A DNA stretch of 23,097 bases from Bacillota bacterium (GTDB lineage: Bacteria > Bacillota > Clostridia > Acetivibrionales > DTU013). Positions 14,825 to 22,357 of this stretch are shown here, one piece after another; position 1 is the first letter of the stretch; the number at the start of each line of letters is the position of its first letter. The position numbers and the translations under genes were made by a program. The stretch covers positions 1 to 23,097 of the forward strand of contig JAEZYU010000028.1 of assembly GCA_023418915.1 (NCBI GenBank), read 5' to 3'. Below the pieces are notes generated by a model that was not told the DNA's origin, ran no database searches, and saw only the letters and a program-made list of their open reading frames with translations.

Positions 14825-16450
14825 ATGGCAGAAAAAGTCGAACAAAGCTGCTTGAATAAAATCAGGAGTGAAATAGATCGAAGAAAAACCTTCGCCATAA
14901 TATCGCATCCGGACGCCGGAAAAACCACCATAACTGAAAAGCTGCTGCTCTATGGAGGAGCCATCCGGCTCGCAGGTGCGGTCAAAGCACGAAAATCGGG
15001 CAGCTATGCCGTCTCGGACTGGATGGAGATAGAAAAACAAAGAGGTATCTCTGTTACATCCAGCGTAATGCAGTTCGAATATGAAGACCACTTCATTAAT
15101 ATACTTGACACTCCCGGCCATCAGGACTTCAGCGAGGACACATACCGCACACTGATGGCTGCAGACAGCGCAGTGATGCTGATCGATGGAGCAAAGGGCG
15201 TTGAGGCCCAGACGATAAAGCTCTTCCACGTATGTAAAATGAGGGGTATCCCTATATTCACCTTTGTAAACAAGATGGACAGAGCAAGCAAGGATCCGTT
15301 CGAGCTGATGGAAGAGATAGAAAATGTGCTGGGAATACGTTCGTATCCCATGAACTGGCCAATCGGCACCGATGGTGATTTCAAAGGCGTTTACAACAGG
15401 AAACTCAAACAAATCGAGCTCTTTGAGGGAGGCAAACATGGCCAGACAACAGTCAGCTCAATAAAGGGCAGCGTTGATGATTCGGTGTTTACCGACCTGC
15501 TGGGCAGCCACTATCACAACAGACTGCGGGAGGAAATAGAGCTGTTGGATATGGCAGGCGATCAGTTTTCTATGGAAAAGGTGCGCAGCGGTGAACTGAC
15601 CCCAATGTTTTTCGGCAGTGCAATGACTAACTTCGGTGTACAGCCGTTTCTGGAGGAATTTATAAGCATGGCGCCATCTCCGGGGATAAGGATGTCAGAC
15701 GCAGGTGAAATCGACCCGGAATCTGAGATATTTTCCGGTTTTGTGTTCAAGATACAGGCCAATATGAATCCGACGCACAGGGACAGAATTGCATTCATCC
15801 GCATCTGCTCAGGCATGTTCAGACGCGGTATGTCTGTCTATCATGTACAGGCCGGCAAGGAAATAAAGCTGGCACAGCCCCAGCAGTTCATGGCTCAGGA
15901 ACGTGCGATAGTGGAGGAGGCGTATCCCGGAGATATTATAGGTGTATTCGATCCGGGTGTATTTAGGATAGGAGACTCTCTATGCGAGGGAAACAAGCGT
16001 TTCAGGTTCGAAGGCATTCCCATTTTCCCTGCCGAGCACTTTGCCAGGGTCTCTCCCGCTGATTCCATGAAACGCAAGCAATTTATAAAGGGTATCAGCC
16101 AGCTTTCACAGGAAGGCGCCATTCAGGTGTTCAAACAGCCTGATTCGGGCATGGAGACGATTGTTGTAGGCGCAGTCGGCGTACTTCAGTTCGAGGTACT
16201 TGAACACAGGCTAAAGCATGAATATGGTGTGGATCTCAGAGTTAATCAGCTTTCCTTCAGATATGCCAGATGGATAGTGTCAGAGGCAGAGGATTTGAAA
16301 GGCCTGAACCTTACAAGCTCAACTATGCTTGTAGAGGATAATGAGGAAAGACCTGTTTTACTTTTTGAAAACGATTGGAATATAAGATGGGCAGAGGAGA
16401 AGAATAAGGGTCTGGTTCTGGCAGATATCGCCGGTACAGCAAAACAATAG
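14825..16450 (+). CDS. prfC: Peptide chain release factor 3 (RF3)
   Basis: RF3 is a translational GTPase that removes RF1 or RF2 from the ribosome after peptide release. The GTPase motifs are intact: SHPDAGKTTITEKLLLYGG (G1), RGISVTSSVMQFEY (G2), DTPGHQDFSEDTYR (G3; the SEDTYR continuation is typical of RF3 rather than EF-G), and FVNKMDR (G4). Domain 2 and the C-terminal region (GAVGVLQFEVLEHRLKHEYGVD) are present. The 541 residues are slightly longer than common RF3 but not disrupted. The start at MAEKVEQSC follows GAGGAATGATC. It is transcribed alone or with the following CNB-like gene; no terminator is evident in the 144-bp gap. Confidence 0.97.
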   Translation: MAEKVEQSCLNKIRSEIDRRKTFAIISHPDAGKTTITEKLLLYGGAIRLAGAVKARKSGSYAVSDWMEIEKQRGISVTSSVMQFEYEDHFINILDTPGHQDFSEDTYRTLMAADSAVMLIDGAKGVEAQTIKLFHVCKMRGIPIFTFVNKMDRASKDPFELMEEIENVLGIRSYPMNWPIGTDGDFKGVYNRKLKQIELFEGGKHGQTTVSSIKGSVDDSVFTDLLGSHYHNRLREEIELLDMAGDQFSMEKVRSGELTPMFFGSAMTNFGVQPFLEEFISMAPSPGIRMSDAGEIDPESEIFSGFVFKIQANMNPTHRDRIAFIRICSGMFRRGMSVYHVQAGKEIKLAQPQQFMAQERAIVEEAYPGDIIGVFDPGVFRIGDSLCEGNKRFRFEGIPIFPAEHFARVSPADSMKRKQFIKGISQLSQEGAIQVFKQPDSGMETIVVGAVGVLQFEVLEHRLKHEYGVDLRVNQLSFRYARWIVSEAEDLKGLNLTSSTMLVEDNEERPVLLFENDWNIRWAEEKNKGLVLADIAGTAKQ

Positions 16451-16503
16451 ACACATAACCTCATACAAACACAGTTCCACAATTGTATAGTACGAAATAC
16501 CCG

Positions 16504-16532
16504 TTTCCGGTTACATTATAATGTTGTATAAT
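16504..16532 (+). promoter_or_regulatory. Possible promoter of the CNB-like gene
   Basis: Two TATAAT boxes lie at 16517-16522 and 16527-16532. The second has TTTCCG 17 bp upstream (16504-16509), a weak -35. The placement, about 60 bp before the start codon, is reasonable. Confidence 0.4.
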
Positions 16533-16594
16533 GTATATAATTGTATTTTGATGTCATTACTTATCAATACTATAAATTTATGCGGGGCGGTCAA

Positions 16595-19087
16595 ATGAAT
16601 CCTTATTCTAATCACAACAGCAATACCTATAATGTTGGCAGAAATCAGCAGATCATCGCTGAAGGCGAGCAGCCCTCGTCGCTGAAGCTTTTGCTGAAGG
16701 GCAGAATTGAAGCATTTATGTCTTCCGGCGGGAAGCCCCTGCTCGTTTCAAGCACCAGGGATGTGATTAGTACCGGGTACAAGCTTTTTGATATTGATCA
16801 GAATATCTTCATAGGCGCCAATGATCTGTTCACCGGCAGTAGTACCTCCCTAACTTATACGGCGGCGACAGACTGCAGCTTGTTTTCGTGCCAAGTGCAA
16901 AATAGACAGGAAACAGAAGAACTGATTGAAAAACAAAAGGATTACGGCGCATATATCATAAATTCGATATGCAGTCTGATAATAAGTTCCCATCAGGTTC
17001 TCAGCAGCGTACATACATATTGCACTTCAATCGAATGCCTTTTTCGAAATTTATGTGCATTCTATGTTTCACTTACCGACACATTCGAACTGAGCGAATT
17101 GCCTGGAATCATTACTGAGACCGGAAAATCTGCGCTCTCGGCATTAGGCGAATCAGGAGTTATAGTACCCTCTCAGTTCAGCAGACAGTTTGCAGAAGCA
17201 GAAGAAGCTGCTGTCGCCTGCCCTGTTCCCGAAGACTCAGATTTACGTGATGAAATCGAATTTTACACCCATATGTATAACATTTCTTCGGATATCAGAA
17301 AGGCTTTCTTTTCCGCAGACACCTATGTTACCTGCAAGCATGCCTCCCAAGCATCCATATGCCTTGAAAGGATATTGCAGGAGCTGAGGCAGATCTTCAT
17401 CCGTTTTGAGAATACTGTCGGACTGCTATACAGCTTAGATGATAACAATATCTACAGTGCATTTATGAAAGCTGCGTTTGAGATGAAAGATAAGGGCTTT
17501 GACCATACTCCGGCACTGGACGCTGCTGCATACCTGCTGGGCAGGCTTAAAGACATCTCATCTTATATGGAGTTTGAATACAAGCATAATACAGGTATTG
17601 ATTTTGACTATTTTGAACATATGCATTCGGATCGATCAACAGCGCTGGATACATCCACAACTTCAAAGGACGGCTCAGATTCCCCGTTACTGTCAGCAGA
17701 GGAGTTACAAAGCCTTCCTGATGAATTAAATAACAGTGCGGTCAAAATACTTGAATATTCCGAGATATCGGAGGAGAAATCCACCTGTTTCCTGATGAAC
17801 CTGACCGCCTTCAGAAACCTCAAAGACAGGCTCTCTGCGGATGAACAGGCCAGGACGGTAAGAAAGGCTGTTACAGATTCCTTTTTCGAGATTTATACTG
17901 AGGTTTTCAGAAAAGCGCACAGAACCGGCGATGAATCCAGACTGATAAGAATGTTTCTCTCATATGGCTATATGGATGAAAAATTGCTTGATATCGATCA
18001 GGTAATGGCAATATACAGATTAGCAGGTATGGATCACAGTGCCGGCTGCACAGGCATATATTTCATGCATGAATGGCTCGGTGAAATTTACAGAATGTCG
18101 AAGGACCCTTCTGTCAATAACTTCGGCCATGATTATACAGATACCTTCCGCGAGCTCAAAAAGCACGGCAGGCTCACAGACAAGGACAAACCGGCTTACA
18201 TGAATAATAGAGAGGATAGGCTGACATTTGAGATAAACAACATGCTGAAAACCAATCATAAGCTGTGCCAGGGTCAGATATCACAGTATTTTCCCATACT
18301 GCACAAGGATTCGGCGCCCTATGACCCTTGCCGCTCGTTCATATCACCATCTGTCATCAGCGAAAAACTATCTGCGATACTGGAAACAGACTACTCGATC
18401 TTTCATAGGGAAATACATTACAGAGATGCAAATACAGGCATAGAGAAAGAAATTGTAATGTCAAAGGTAATGCCGGACATCCTGCTCATGCCTGTTTACG
18501 GCACAAGAGCAATGATGTGGCAGGAAATCACGGGAAGAGTAAGAAACAGTCCAGGCAGATTCATTCTGCCTGTATTTACAGATGAAAGCATCGACGATAT
18601 ACTCATCCGACTTACAGGCAATTTCAGGTGGGAGCTTTGCAGAACCATGATGGGCGCCGCCTGGAACGATATTACGCAAAGCTCTCTTACATCCGAGTAT
18701 GCGGACTATATACAGTTTTACCGAAAAAACCGGGACCTTACCGAAGAAGCTAGGGAAAAGGTAAAAGCATTGATATCCAGGCATCATAATAAATTGCGCG
18801 ACATATTTACATCGGAATATGAAATATGGATATGCAATGAATCAAAAGGCAATCCAAGGCTGAACAGAGTTGCCAGGAGTATATTTTCAAAACACTGCCC
18901 GTTTTCATTAAAAATCAGAGAACAGCTTGAAAGACAGCCGATTTATTCCGACCTTATATCAATTTTCAATATACAGCGGTCTAAAAAGGTAAGAGAACTT
19001 GAAAACCGGTATAAAAACTATATCAAGACAAATGGCTCACTGGATCCAGTCCTGCAGGAAAATCTGGATTTCTATAAAAATCTATAG
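16595..19087 (+). CDS. Large protein with a degenerate cyclic-nucleotide-binding-like N-terminus and an unrecognised C-terminal region
   Basis: I do not recognise the whole protein. Residues ~10-100 read like a CNB/CRP-type beta-roll: QQIIAEGEQPSSLKLLLKGR, then IFIGANDLFTGSSTSLTY and TAATDCSLF. The phosphate-binding cassette lacks the usual Glu and Arg, so canonical cNMP binding is doubtful. A mostly helical middle with scattered Cys follows, then a Ser/Thr/Asp-rich linker at about 342-380. The last ~230 residues look like a compact, possibly conserved domain. It begins near PVYGTRAMMWQEITGR (about 632) and includes NFRWELCRTMMGAAWNDI, SLTSEYADYIQFYRKNRDL and NPRLNRVARSIFSKHCPF. No transmembrane helix or DNA-binding HTH is obvious. 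The ATG at 16595 follows GGGGCGG, giving 830 residues; ATG at 16580 is an alternative. It follows prfC and faces a PilZ gene tail to tail. Confidence 0.75.
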   Translation: MNPYSNHNSNTYNVGRNQQIIAEGEQPSSLKLLLKGRIEAFMSSGGKPLLVSSTRDVISTGYKLFDIDQNIFIGANDLFTGSSTSLTYTAATDCSLFSCQVQNRQETEELIEKQKDYGAYIINSICSLIISSHQVLSSVHTYCTSIECLFRNLCAFYVSLTDTFELSELPGIITETGKSALSALGESGVIVPSQFSRQFAEAEEAAVACPVPEDSDLRDEIEFYTHMYNISSDIRKAFFSADTYVTCKHASQASICLERILQELRQIFIRFENTVGLLYSLDDNNIYSAFMKAAFEMKDKGFDHTPALDAAAYLLGRLKDISSYMEFEYKHNTGIDFDYFEHMHSDRSTALDTSTTSKDGSDSPLLSAEELQSLPDELNNSAVKILEYSEISEEKSTCFLMNLTAFRNLKDRLSADEQARTVRKAVTDSFFEIYTEVFRKAHRTGDESRLIRMFLSYGYMDEKLLDIDQVMAIYRLAGMDHSAGCTGIYFMHEWLGEIYRMSKDPSVNNFGHDYTDTFRELKKHGRLTDKDKPAYMNNREDRLTFEINNMLKTNHKLCQGQISQYFPILHKDSAPYDPCRSFISPSVISEKLSAILETDYSIFHREIHYRDANTGIEKEIVMSKVMPDILLMPVYGTRAMMWQEITGRVRNSPGRFILPVFTDESIDDILIRLTGNFRWELCRTMMGAAWNDITQSSLTSEYADYIQFYRKNRDLTEEAREKVKALISRHHNKLRDIFTSEYEIWICNESKGNPRLNRVARSIFSKHCPFSLKIREQLERQPIYSDLISIFNIQRSKKVRELENRYKNYIKTNGSLDPVLQENLDFYKNL

Positions 19088-19153
19088 GTGGCGGACAGCA
19101 TACAACGCCAGATTCAGTCCGTCTCCAAAGCCCATTCCACATCATAGCCCGAT

Positions 19154-19762
19154 TCATCTGGCTTTTAGTATCATGTTTGCGTAATTCGTTTTCTGTCTTG
19201 CCAAATATTCCTGGAAATTATATTGGGTGGCGACATCATAGTGAGTCAGCTGCAGACCGTATTCATAAATGTCGTCCTGCTGCTTTTTCCATACCACCTT
19301 GCCGTTGAAATAGAACATACTTCTGTCGGTTATAAGATCGATATCTATCAGTTCCTCATCCTCAAGCTCCACCTGCGATACAACCCCCATCCCATAGAGG
19401 CTGATATTCTTCACGAGCATGTGCATCCTTCTGTTTGAATACTTTTTTCGAGCGCTTATCATGAGAGACACCGGATATCTTTCAAAAACACGGCGTTCTT
19501 CGGGAACCTCCTCGTCATAGACATTGAGTGTGATTAAGCCGGACATGTCGCCTACTTCGGCAACATCAGCCGCATCGGCAGTTATGTCACCGCCGGTATC
19601 AGTGATGATTACTACAGGGTCATATTTCTGGAACATATCCGTTTTCCCGGAAATCGGCGATAATTTGAGTACCTTTTCTGAGAATTCAATCACACTGCAT
19701 TTTAAAAGGTAATCAATGCTGTAGATACCAAGTAGTATTTCACGCTGCCTTTCTAGTTTCAT
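19154..19762 (-). CDS. PilZ-domain protein (putative c-di-GMP receptor)
   Basis: The 202-residue protein carries both c-di-GMP-binding motifs of PilZ: RVFER at residues 91-95 (RxxxR) and NISLYG at 119-124 ([D/N]xSxxG). They sit in a typical beta-barrel sequence (RYPVSLMISARK, FYFNGKVVWKKQ, YEYGLQLTHYD). The N-terminal ~88 residues form a separate domain resembling the YcgR-like N-terminal flagellar-brake region (FSEKVLKLSPISGKTDMF), but this is a loose resemblance. No membrane helix is seen. The start follows CGGAGGAAGC. It is a single gene convergent with the CNB-like gene, with only 66 bp between the stop codons. Confidence 0.88.
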   Translation of the reverse strand: MKLERQREILLGIYSIDYLLKCSVIEFSEKVLKLSPISGKTDMFQKYDPVVIITDTGGDITADAADVAEVGDMSGLITLNVYDEEVPEERRVFERYPVSLMISARKKYSNRRMHMLVKNISLYGMGVVSQVELEDEELIDIDLITDRSMFYFNGKVVWKKQQDDIYEYGLQLTHYDVATQYNFQEYLARQKTNYANMILKAR

Positions 19763-19901
19763 GCTTCCTCCGAAAAAAATATTGTAACATTAGCAGATCA
19801 GTTGATACATTTTCTATAATCTTTCTATCTGTGTTTCTTTTCATATATTTTAACAAAATATGAATGAGATATCAAATACTATGGCATATCAAAAACTATT
19901 C

Positions 19902-19929
19902 ACACAAGAGGCAAAGTTAACATAAAATA
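19902..19929 (+). promoter_or_regulatory. Sigma-K-like promoter of the ymaF-type gene
   Basis: ACA (19902-19904), a 16-bp spacer and CATAAAATA (19921-19929) match the Bacillus sigma-K pattern of AC, 16-17 bp, CATANNNTA. The site lies 22 bp upstream of the start codon. No sigma-A promoter of similar quality is visible here. Confidence 0.55.
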
Positions 19930-19951
19930 CACTATACTGGAGGTGTTATTT

Positions 19952-20272
19952 ATGCATTCACATTACTATTTAGGAAAGACAACGATTGATGACAGGCATT
20001 GGCACTGTTATGAAGGAATAACAAGCTGCGACCCTGATGATCCGGATCACATCCATTATATGGACGGAAAAACCTCGCTTGACGACGGTCATGTCCATGA
20101 ATATCATAATGCAACAGGTCCAGCCATATATGTCGGCGGAAAGCACTACCACATGTACTGTGGTATCACTAAGATGGCTGATGGGCATGTACACAAATAT
20201 GAAGATGCAACACATAAATACTACGATGAATACTACAAGAAGTGCCCTCCCTGCAATGCGCCCTGCAAATGA
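19952..20272 (+). CDS. ymaF: YmaF-family His-rich protein
   Basis: The 106-residue protein is built from three repeats of about 32 residues. Each carries two HxH motifs spaced 14 residues apart: H2/H4 with H16/H18, H33/H35 with H47/H49, and H65/H67 with H79/H81. DGHVH recurs in the second and third repeats. The C-terminus adds CPPCNAPC. This fits the YmaF family, whose function is unproven; the His and Cys pattern suggests metal binding. There is no signal peptide or membrane segment. The ATG at 19952 follows GGAGGT. A sigma-K-like promoter upstream and two terminators downstream make it a single-gene unit, perhaps expressed in the mother cell. Confidence 0.85.
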   Translation: MHSHYYLGKTTIDDRHWHCYEGITSCDPDDPDHIHYMDGKTSLDDGHVHEYHNATGPAIYVGGKHYHMYCGITKMADGHVHKYEDATHKYYDEYYKKCPPCNAPCK

Positions 20273-20318
20273 GGCTGGCAGCATAAGCTCACGCAGTTCA
20301 AGCCGTCATTTACCCATC

Positions 20319-20343
20319 TGCTGCTCATAAAGAGCAGCATTTT
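20319..20343 (+). terminator. First terminator after the ymaF-type gene
   Basis: TGCTGCTC pairs with GAGCAGCA over 8 bp around an ATAAA loop, followed by TTTTG. It lies about 47 bp after the stop codon. Confidence 0.75.
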
Positions 20344-20381
20344 GTAACACATCTGCTAAAAAACAATAAGTCCAAAAGCAA

Positions 20382-20415
20382 ACCGTGTACCCCTTCAGGA
20401 TACACGGTCCTTTTT
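20382..20415 (+). terminator. Second terminator, possibly bidirectional
   Basis: ACCGTGTA (20382-20389) pairs with TACACGGT (20401-20408), followed by CCTTTTT. On the minus strand the same stem is followed by TTGCTTTTGG, a weak tract. It could therefore also end transcription from the minus-strand gene that stops at 20465. Confidence 0.8.
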
Positions 20416-20464
20416 ATCCGGTCCAGGCTGACTTCCGGATTTGACAAATAATCCTCCTGTGCAT

Positions 20465-20713
20465 TTAGAAGTCCAGCGTCTCCACTGTCCCTCCTGCCGC
20501 TCTTATCTGCTTGAACAGGTCATTTCCAGCGCCGCCAAGGCCGCTAAGGAAAGGCAGCCTTATAATAACGCAGATACCACTGGGGGATGAAAGCTCGATC
20601 AGATTCAACAGGTTTATTACAGCACCTGCAGGAATAAATATGCGAAGTACGGTTCCCGGAAGCTGCGGGCAAGGATTCTTTTTACCTTTGCAATCAGAGT
20701 CTCTGGATACCAT
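20465..20713 (-). CDS. Unrecognised 82-residue protein, paralogue of its upstream neighbour
   Basis: I do not recognise a named family. Residues ~25-59 contain a hydrophobic, beta-rich block (IFIPAGAVINLLNLIELSSP, then SGICVIIRLPFLSG). It is identical at about 22 of 35 positions to residues 56-90 of the next gene upstream. The N-terminus is polar with two Cys (residues 8 and 15), and the C-terminus is DLFKQIRAAGG. There is no signal peptide. The ATG follows GGAGGTGAT, a strong ribosome binding site. A sigma-K-like promoter (ACA, 16 bp, CATAGTAT) lies just upstream, in the 62-bp gap between the two genes, so it may be transcribed on its own in the mother cell. The function is unknown. Confidence 0.72.
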   Translation of the reverse strand: MVSRDSDCKGKKNPCPQLPGTVLRIFIPAGAVINLLNLIELSSPSGICVIIRLPFLSGLGGAGNDLFKQIRAAGGTVETLDF

Positions 20714-20736
20714 TTATATCACCTCCATCATACTTC

Positions 20737-20763
20737 ATACTATGCCGTTCTCTTCAATTTTGT
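20737..20763 (-). promoter_or_regulatory. Sigma-K/E-like promoter of the 82-residue gene
   Basis: On the minus strand ACA (20761-20763), exactly 16 bp and CATAGTAT (20737-20744) fit the sigma-K pattern except for the last A of CATANNNTA. The -10 lies within a 14-mer also present upstream of the amidase gene. Confidence 0.42.
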
Positions 20764-20775
20764 TAACATAAAGGG

Positions 20776-21174
20776 TTACAAATTAATTATCAATTCTCCG
20801 TCTCCTTTATCACTGCCATCAGCTTTAACGATATTGATGAGCCCGCCCGACTGACCGGCGGTATTTAACAGCTTACCGAACAATGAGGCGACAGCATCTT
20901 TGTCATTCCCGCCTAGAAACGGCAGACTTGCCTTTAGTGAAATTCCACCCGGCGATGAGATTTCAATGATATCCAGCAGATTTATTACAGCTCCGGGTGG
21001 TATGAACAGCTTAGCTGCACTCTTCGAATCTCTGTCAGCAGCTGCCGCTCTGTCAAAGCTGCCGCATCCTGCTCCTGATCGTGAAGCTGGAGAGCTTTCT
21101 GTGCGCACTCCATTCTTCATCATCATGTAACGATAACTCCTTTTGTTAGCCTCCAACACCTCTCTGTATGTCAT
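20776..21174 (-). CDS. Unrecognised 132-residue protein, paralogue of its downstream neighbour
   Basis: No named family is recognised. The N-terminus MTYREVLEANKRSYRYMMMKNG is a basic amphipathic stretch, followed by a Ser/Ala/Arg-rich low-complexity linker (about 25-54). The shared core LFIPPGAVINLLDIIEISSP and GGISLKASLPFLGG lies at 56-89. A C-terminal part absent from the shorter paralogue ends GELIINL. The ATG at 21174 has AGAGGAGG upstream; the in-frame ATG at 21213 would skip this site. A CATATTAT element sits 38 bp upstream of the start. Together with its paralogue and YmaF it forms a possible sporulation cluster; a coat or structural role is only a guess. Confidence 0.72.
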   Translation of the reverse strand: MTYREVLEANKRSYRYMMMKNGVRTESSPASRSGAGCGSFDRAAAADRDSKSAAKLFIPPGAVINLLDIIEISSPGGISLKASLPFLGGNDKDAVASLFGKLLNTAGQSGGLINIVKADGSDKGDGELIINL

Positions 21175-21211
21175 CAGTTTACCTCCTCTCACATAACACG
21201 AATTCATATAC

Positions 21212-21237
21212 ATAATATGATAATTATGTGAACTTGT
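21212..21237 (-). promoter_or_regulatory. Sigma-K/E-like element upstream of the 132-residue gene
   Basis: On the minus strand ACA (21235-21237), 15 bp and CATATTAT (21212-21219) fit CATANNNT with a spacer one base shorter than usual. The surrounding sequence is very A/T-rich, so chance is a real alternative. Confidence 0.33.
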
Positions 21238-21443
21238 TGCACAGTGTGATAATATTTAGAAATATTCGGCAGACAAGACAAAATTGTAATAATGAAATTG
21301 AGCTAAGAAATATAAATATAGAATCAACTCGAGAATCAACTAGGATTTTATTCTCCATAAATATAACAAAAAGCCCTTGAAATCCAAGTGTTATCACCCA
21401 TAGGTACATTTTCTGAACCAAGGGGTAACCGGTACGGGGCAGG
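21238..21443. other. A/T-rich intergenic stretch before the IS21 element
   Basis: I see no supported gene. A minus-strand frame at 21224-21421 encodes a hydrophobic 65-residue peptide but has no ribosome binding site, and its end overlaps the promoter-like element of the neighbouring gene. It could be the remnant of an older insertion; nothing shows this directly. Confidence 0.4.
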
Positions 21444-21485
21444 AAAAAAGAAGCAGATGTTTAAATGGGCATCTGCTTCTTTTTT
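21444..21485. terminator. Perfect bidirectional terminator hairpin beside the IS21 element
   Basis: Sixteen bases (21444-21459, six A then GAAGCAGATG) are exactly complementary to 21470-21485 (CATCTGCTTC then six T), around a 10-nt loop. Poly-U is produced on either strand. It lies about 120 bp past the istB stop and may insulate host genes from the element. Confidence 0.88.
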
Positions 21486-21604
21486 AGTCTAATTGTTACA
21501 CTAATTTGGGAGAGCATTTGAAAGGTATTCAGAAGTTCATCGGTTCGCTCCTGTAGATGTCAAGTATAATTTTACAGTTTTCGATCAATAATTTTTTACA
21601 CCTA

Positions 21605-22357
21605 TTATTTACCAAATATGGTTTCCCGGTATTTCAATCTATAGCTGTCCCCATTTAAGTTAAGAACTTCACATTTATGTACAATACGGTCTAGTATTGC
21701 TGTAGTAATGGCAGGATCTCCAAGCAATTCACCCCATTCCTCAGGCCCTTTATTAGATGTAATTATGATTGAGGATTGCCCGTAAAGCTTATTCACAAGC
21801 AGAAAAAACAGATTTGCCTCATGCTTCTCCATAGCCATAAACATTAGATCGTCAATAATAACAAGATCTGCTTCAATAATTCGCCTGTATTTGGCTCTGG
21901 AGGTCCTCAGAATCTCTTGAGTCTTAAGTATGTATACCAGGTCATTCATGGTCGTAAAATGAACTTTGTAGCCGTTGTTAATGGCATGAATACCAAGTCC
22001 TATTGAAAGCATAGTTTTCCCAACGCCTGTCGGGCCGAGCAGGATTAGGTTGTAACCCTGCTCGATCCAACTGGGTTCCCGCAGCTGGTTGATTTGTCTC
22101 TTGCTCAATGATGGCTGTTCACTTAAATCAAACTCATCAAGGGTCTTGTACTCCGGGAACGAAGCCTGCTTTAGATTTCTTTCAAAACGTTTTTCCTCCC
22201 GGCCTTTTATCTCGCGTTGCAGCTGTTCCTCTAGGAACTTCTCATACGATATGGTTTTGTTTAAAGGTACGTTTAATATATCTTCGATTTGTTGTGCAGC
22301 ATTATGAAGATTTAAAGTTTTGAGCATTGTCCTAATGCTGTCAATTGTGGATTGCAT
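21605..22357 (-). CDS. istB: IS21-family helper ATPase IstB
   Basis: IstB is the DnaC/DnaA-like AAA+ ATPase that helps the IstA transposase choose and engage target DNA. The 250 residues are complete: an N-terminal helical region (LKTLNLHNAAQQIEDIL), SLSKRQINQLREPSWIEQG, Walker A GPTGVGKT, and Walker B ADLVIIDDLMF. A sensor block (SIIITSNKGPEEWGELLGDP) and the typical end ILDRIVHKCEVLNLNGDSYR follow. I place the start at MQSTIDS (22357), preceded by GGGAGG, so the gene overlaps the end of istA by 17 bp, which suggests translational coupling. No frameshift is seen, so the protein is probably functional. Confidence 0.95.
   Translation of the reverse strand: MQSTIDSIRTMLKTLNLHNAAQQIEDILNVPLNKTISYEKFLEEQLQREIKGREEKRFERNLKQASFPEYKTLDEFDLSEQPSLSKRQINQLREPSWIEQGYNLILLGPTGVGKTMLSIGLGIHAINNGYKVHFTTMNDLVYILKTQEILRTSRAKYRRIIEADLVIIDDLMFMAMEKHEANLFFLLVNKLYGQSSIIITSNKGPEEWGELLGDPAITTAILDRIVHKCEVLNLNGDSYRLKYRETIFGK

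Noticed and set aside
14819..15439. Minus-strand open frame of 206 codons opposite prfC
   Set aside because: The conserved GTPase motifs are on the plus strand; this is a shadow frame.
19108..19166. Terminator between the CNB-like and PilZ genes
   Set aside because: GCCAGAT and ATCTGGC could pair before TTTT, but the 45-nt loop and overlap with the PilZ stop make it weak.
21224..21421. Hydrophobic 65-residue minus-strand frame
   Set aside because: It has no ribosome binding site, strong A/T bias, and overlap with the promoter-like region of the next gene; chance is likelier.
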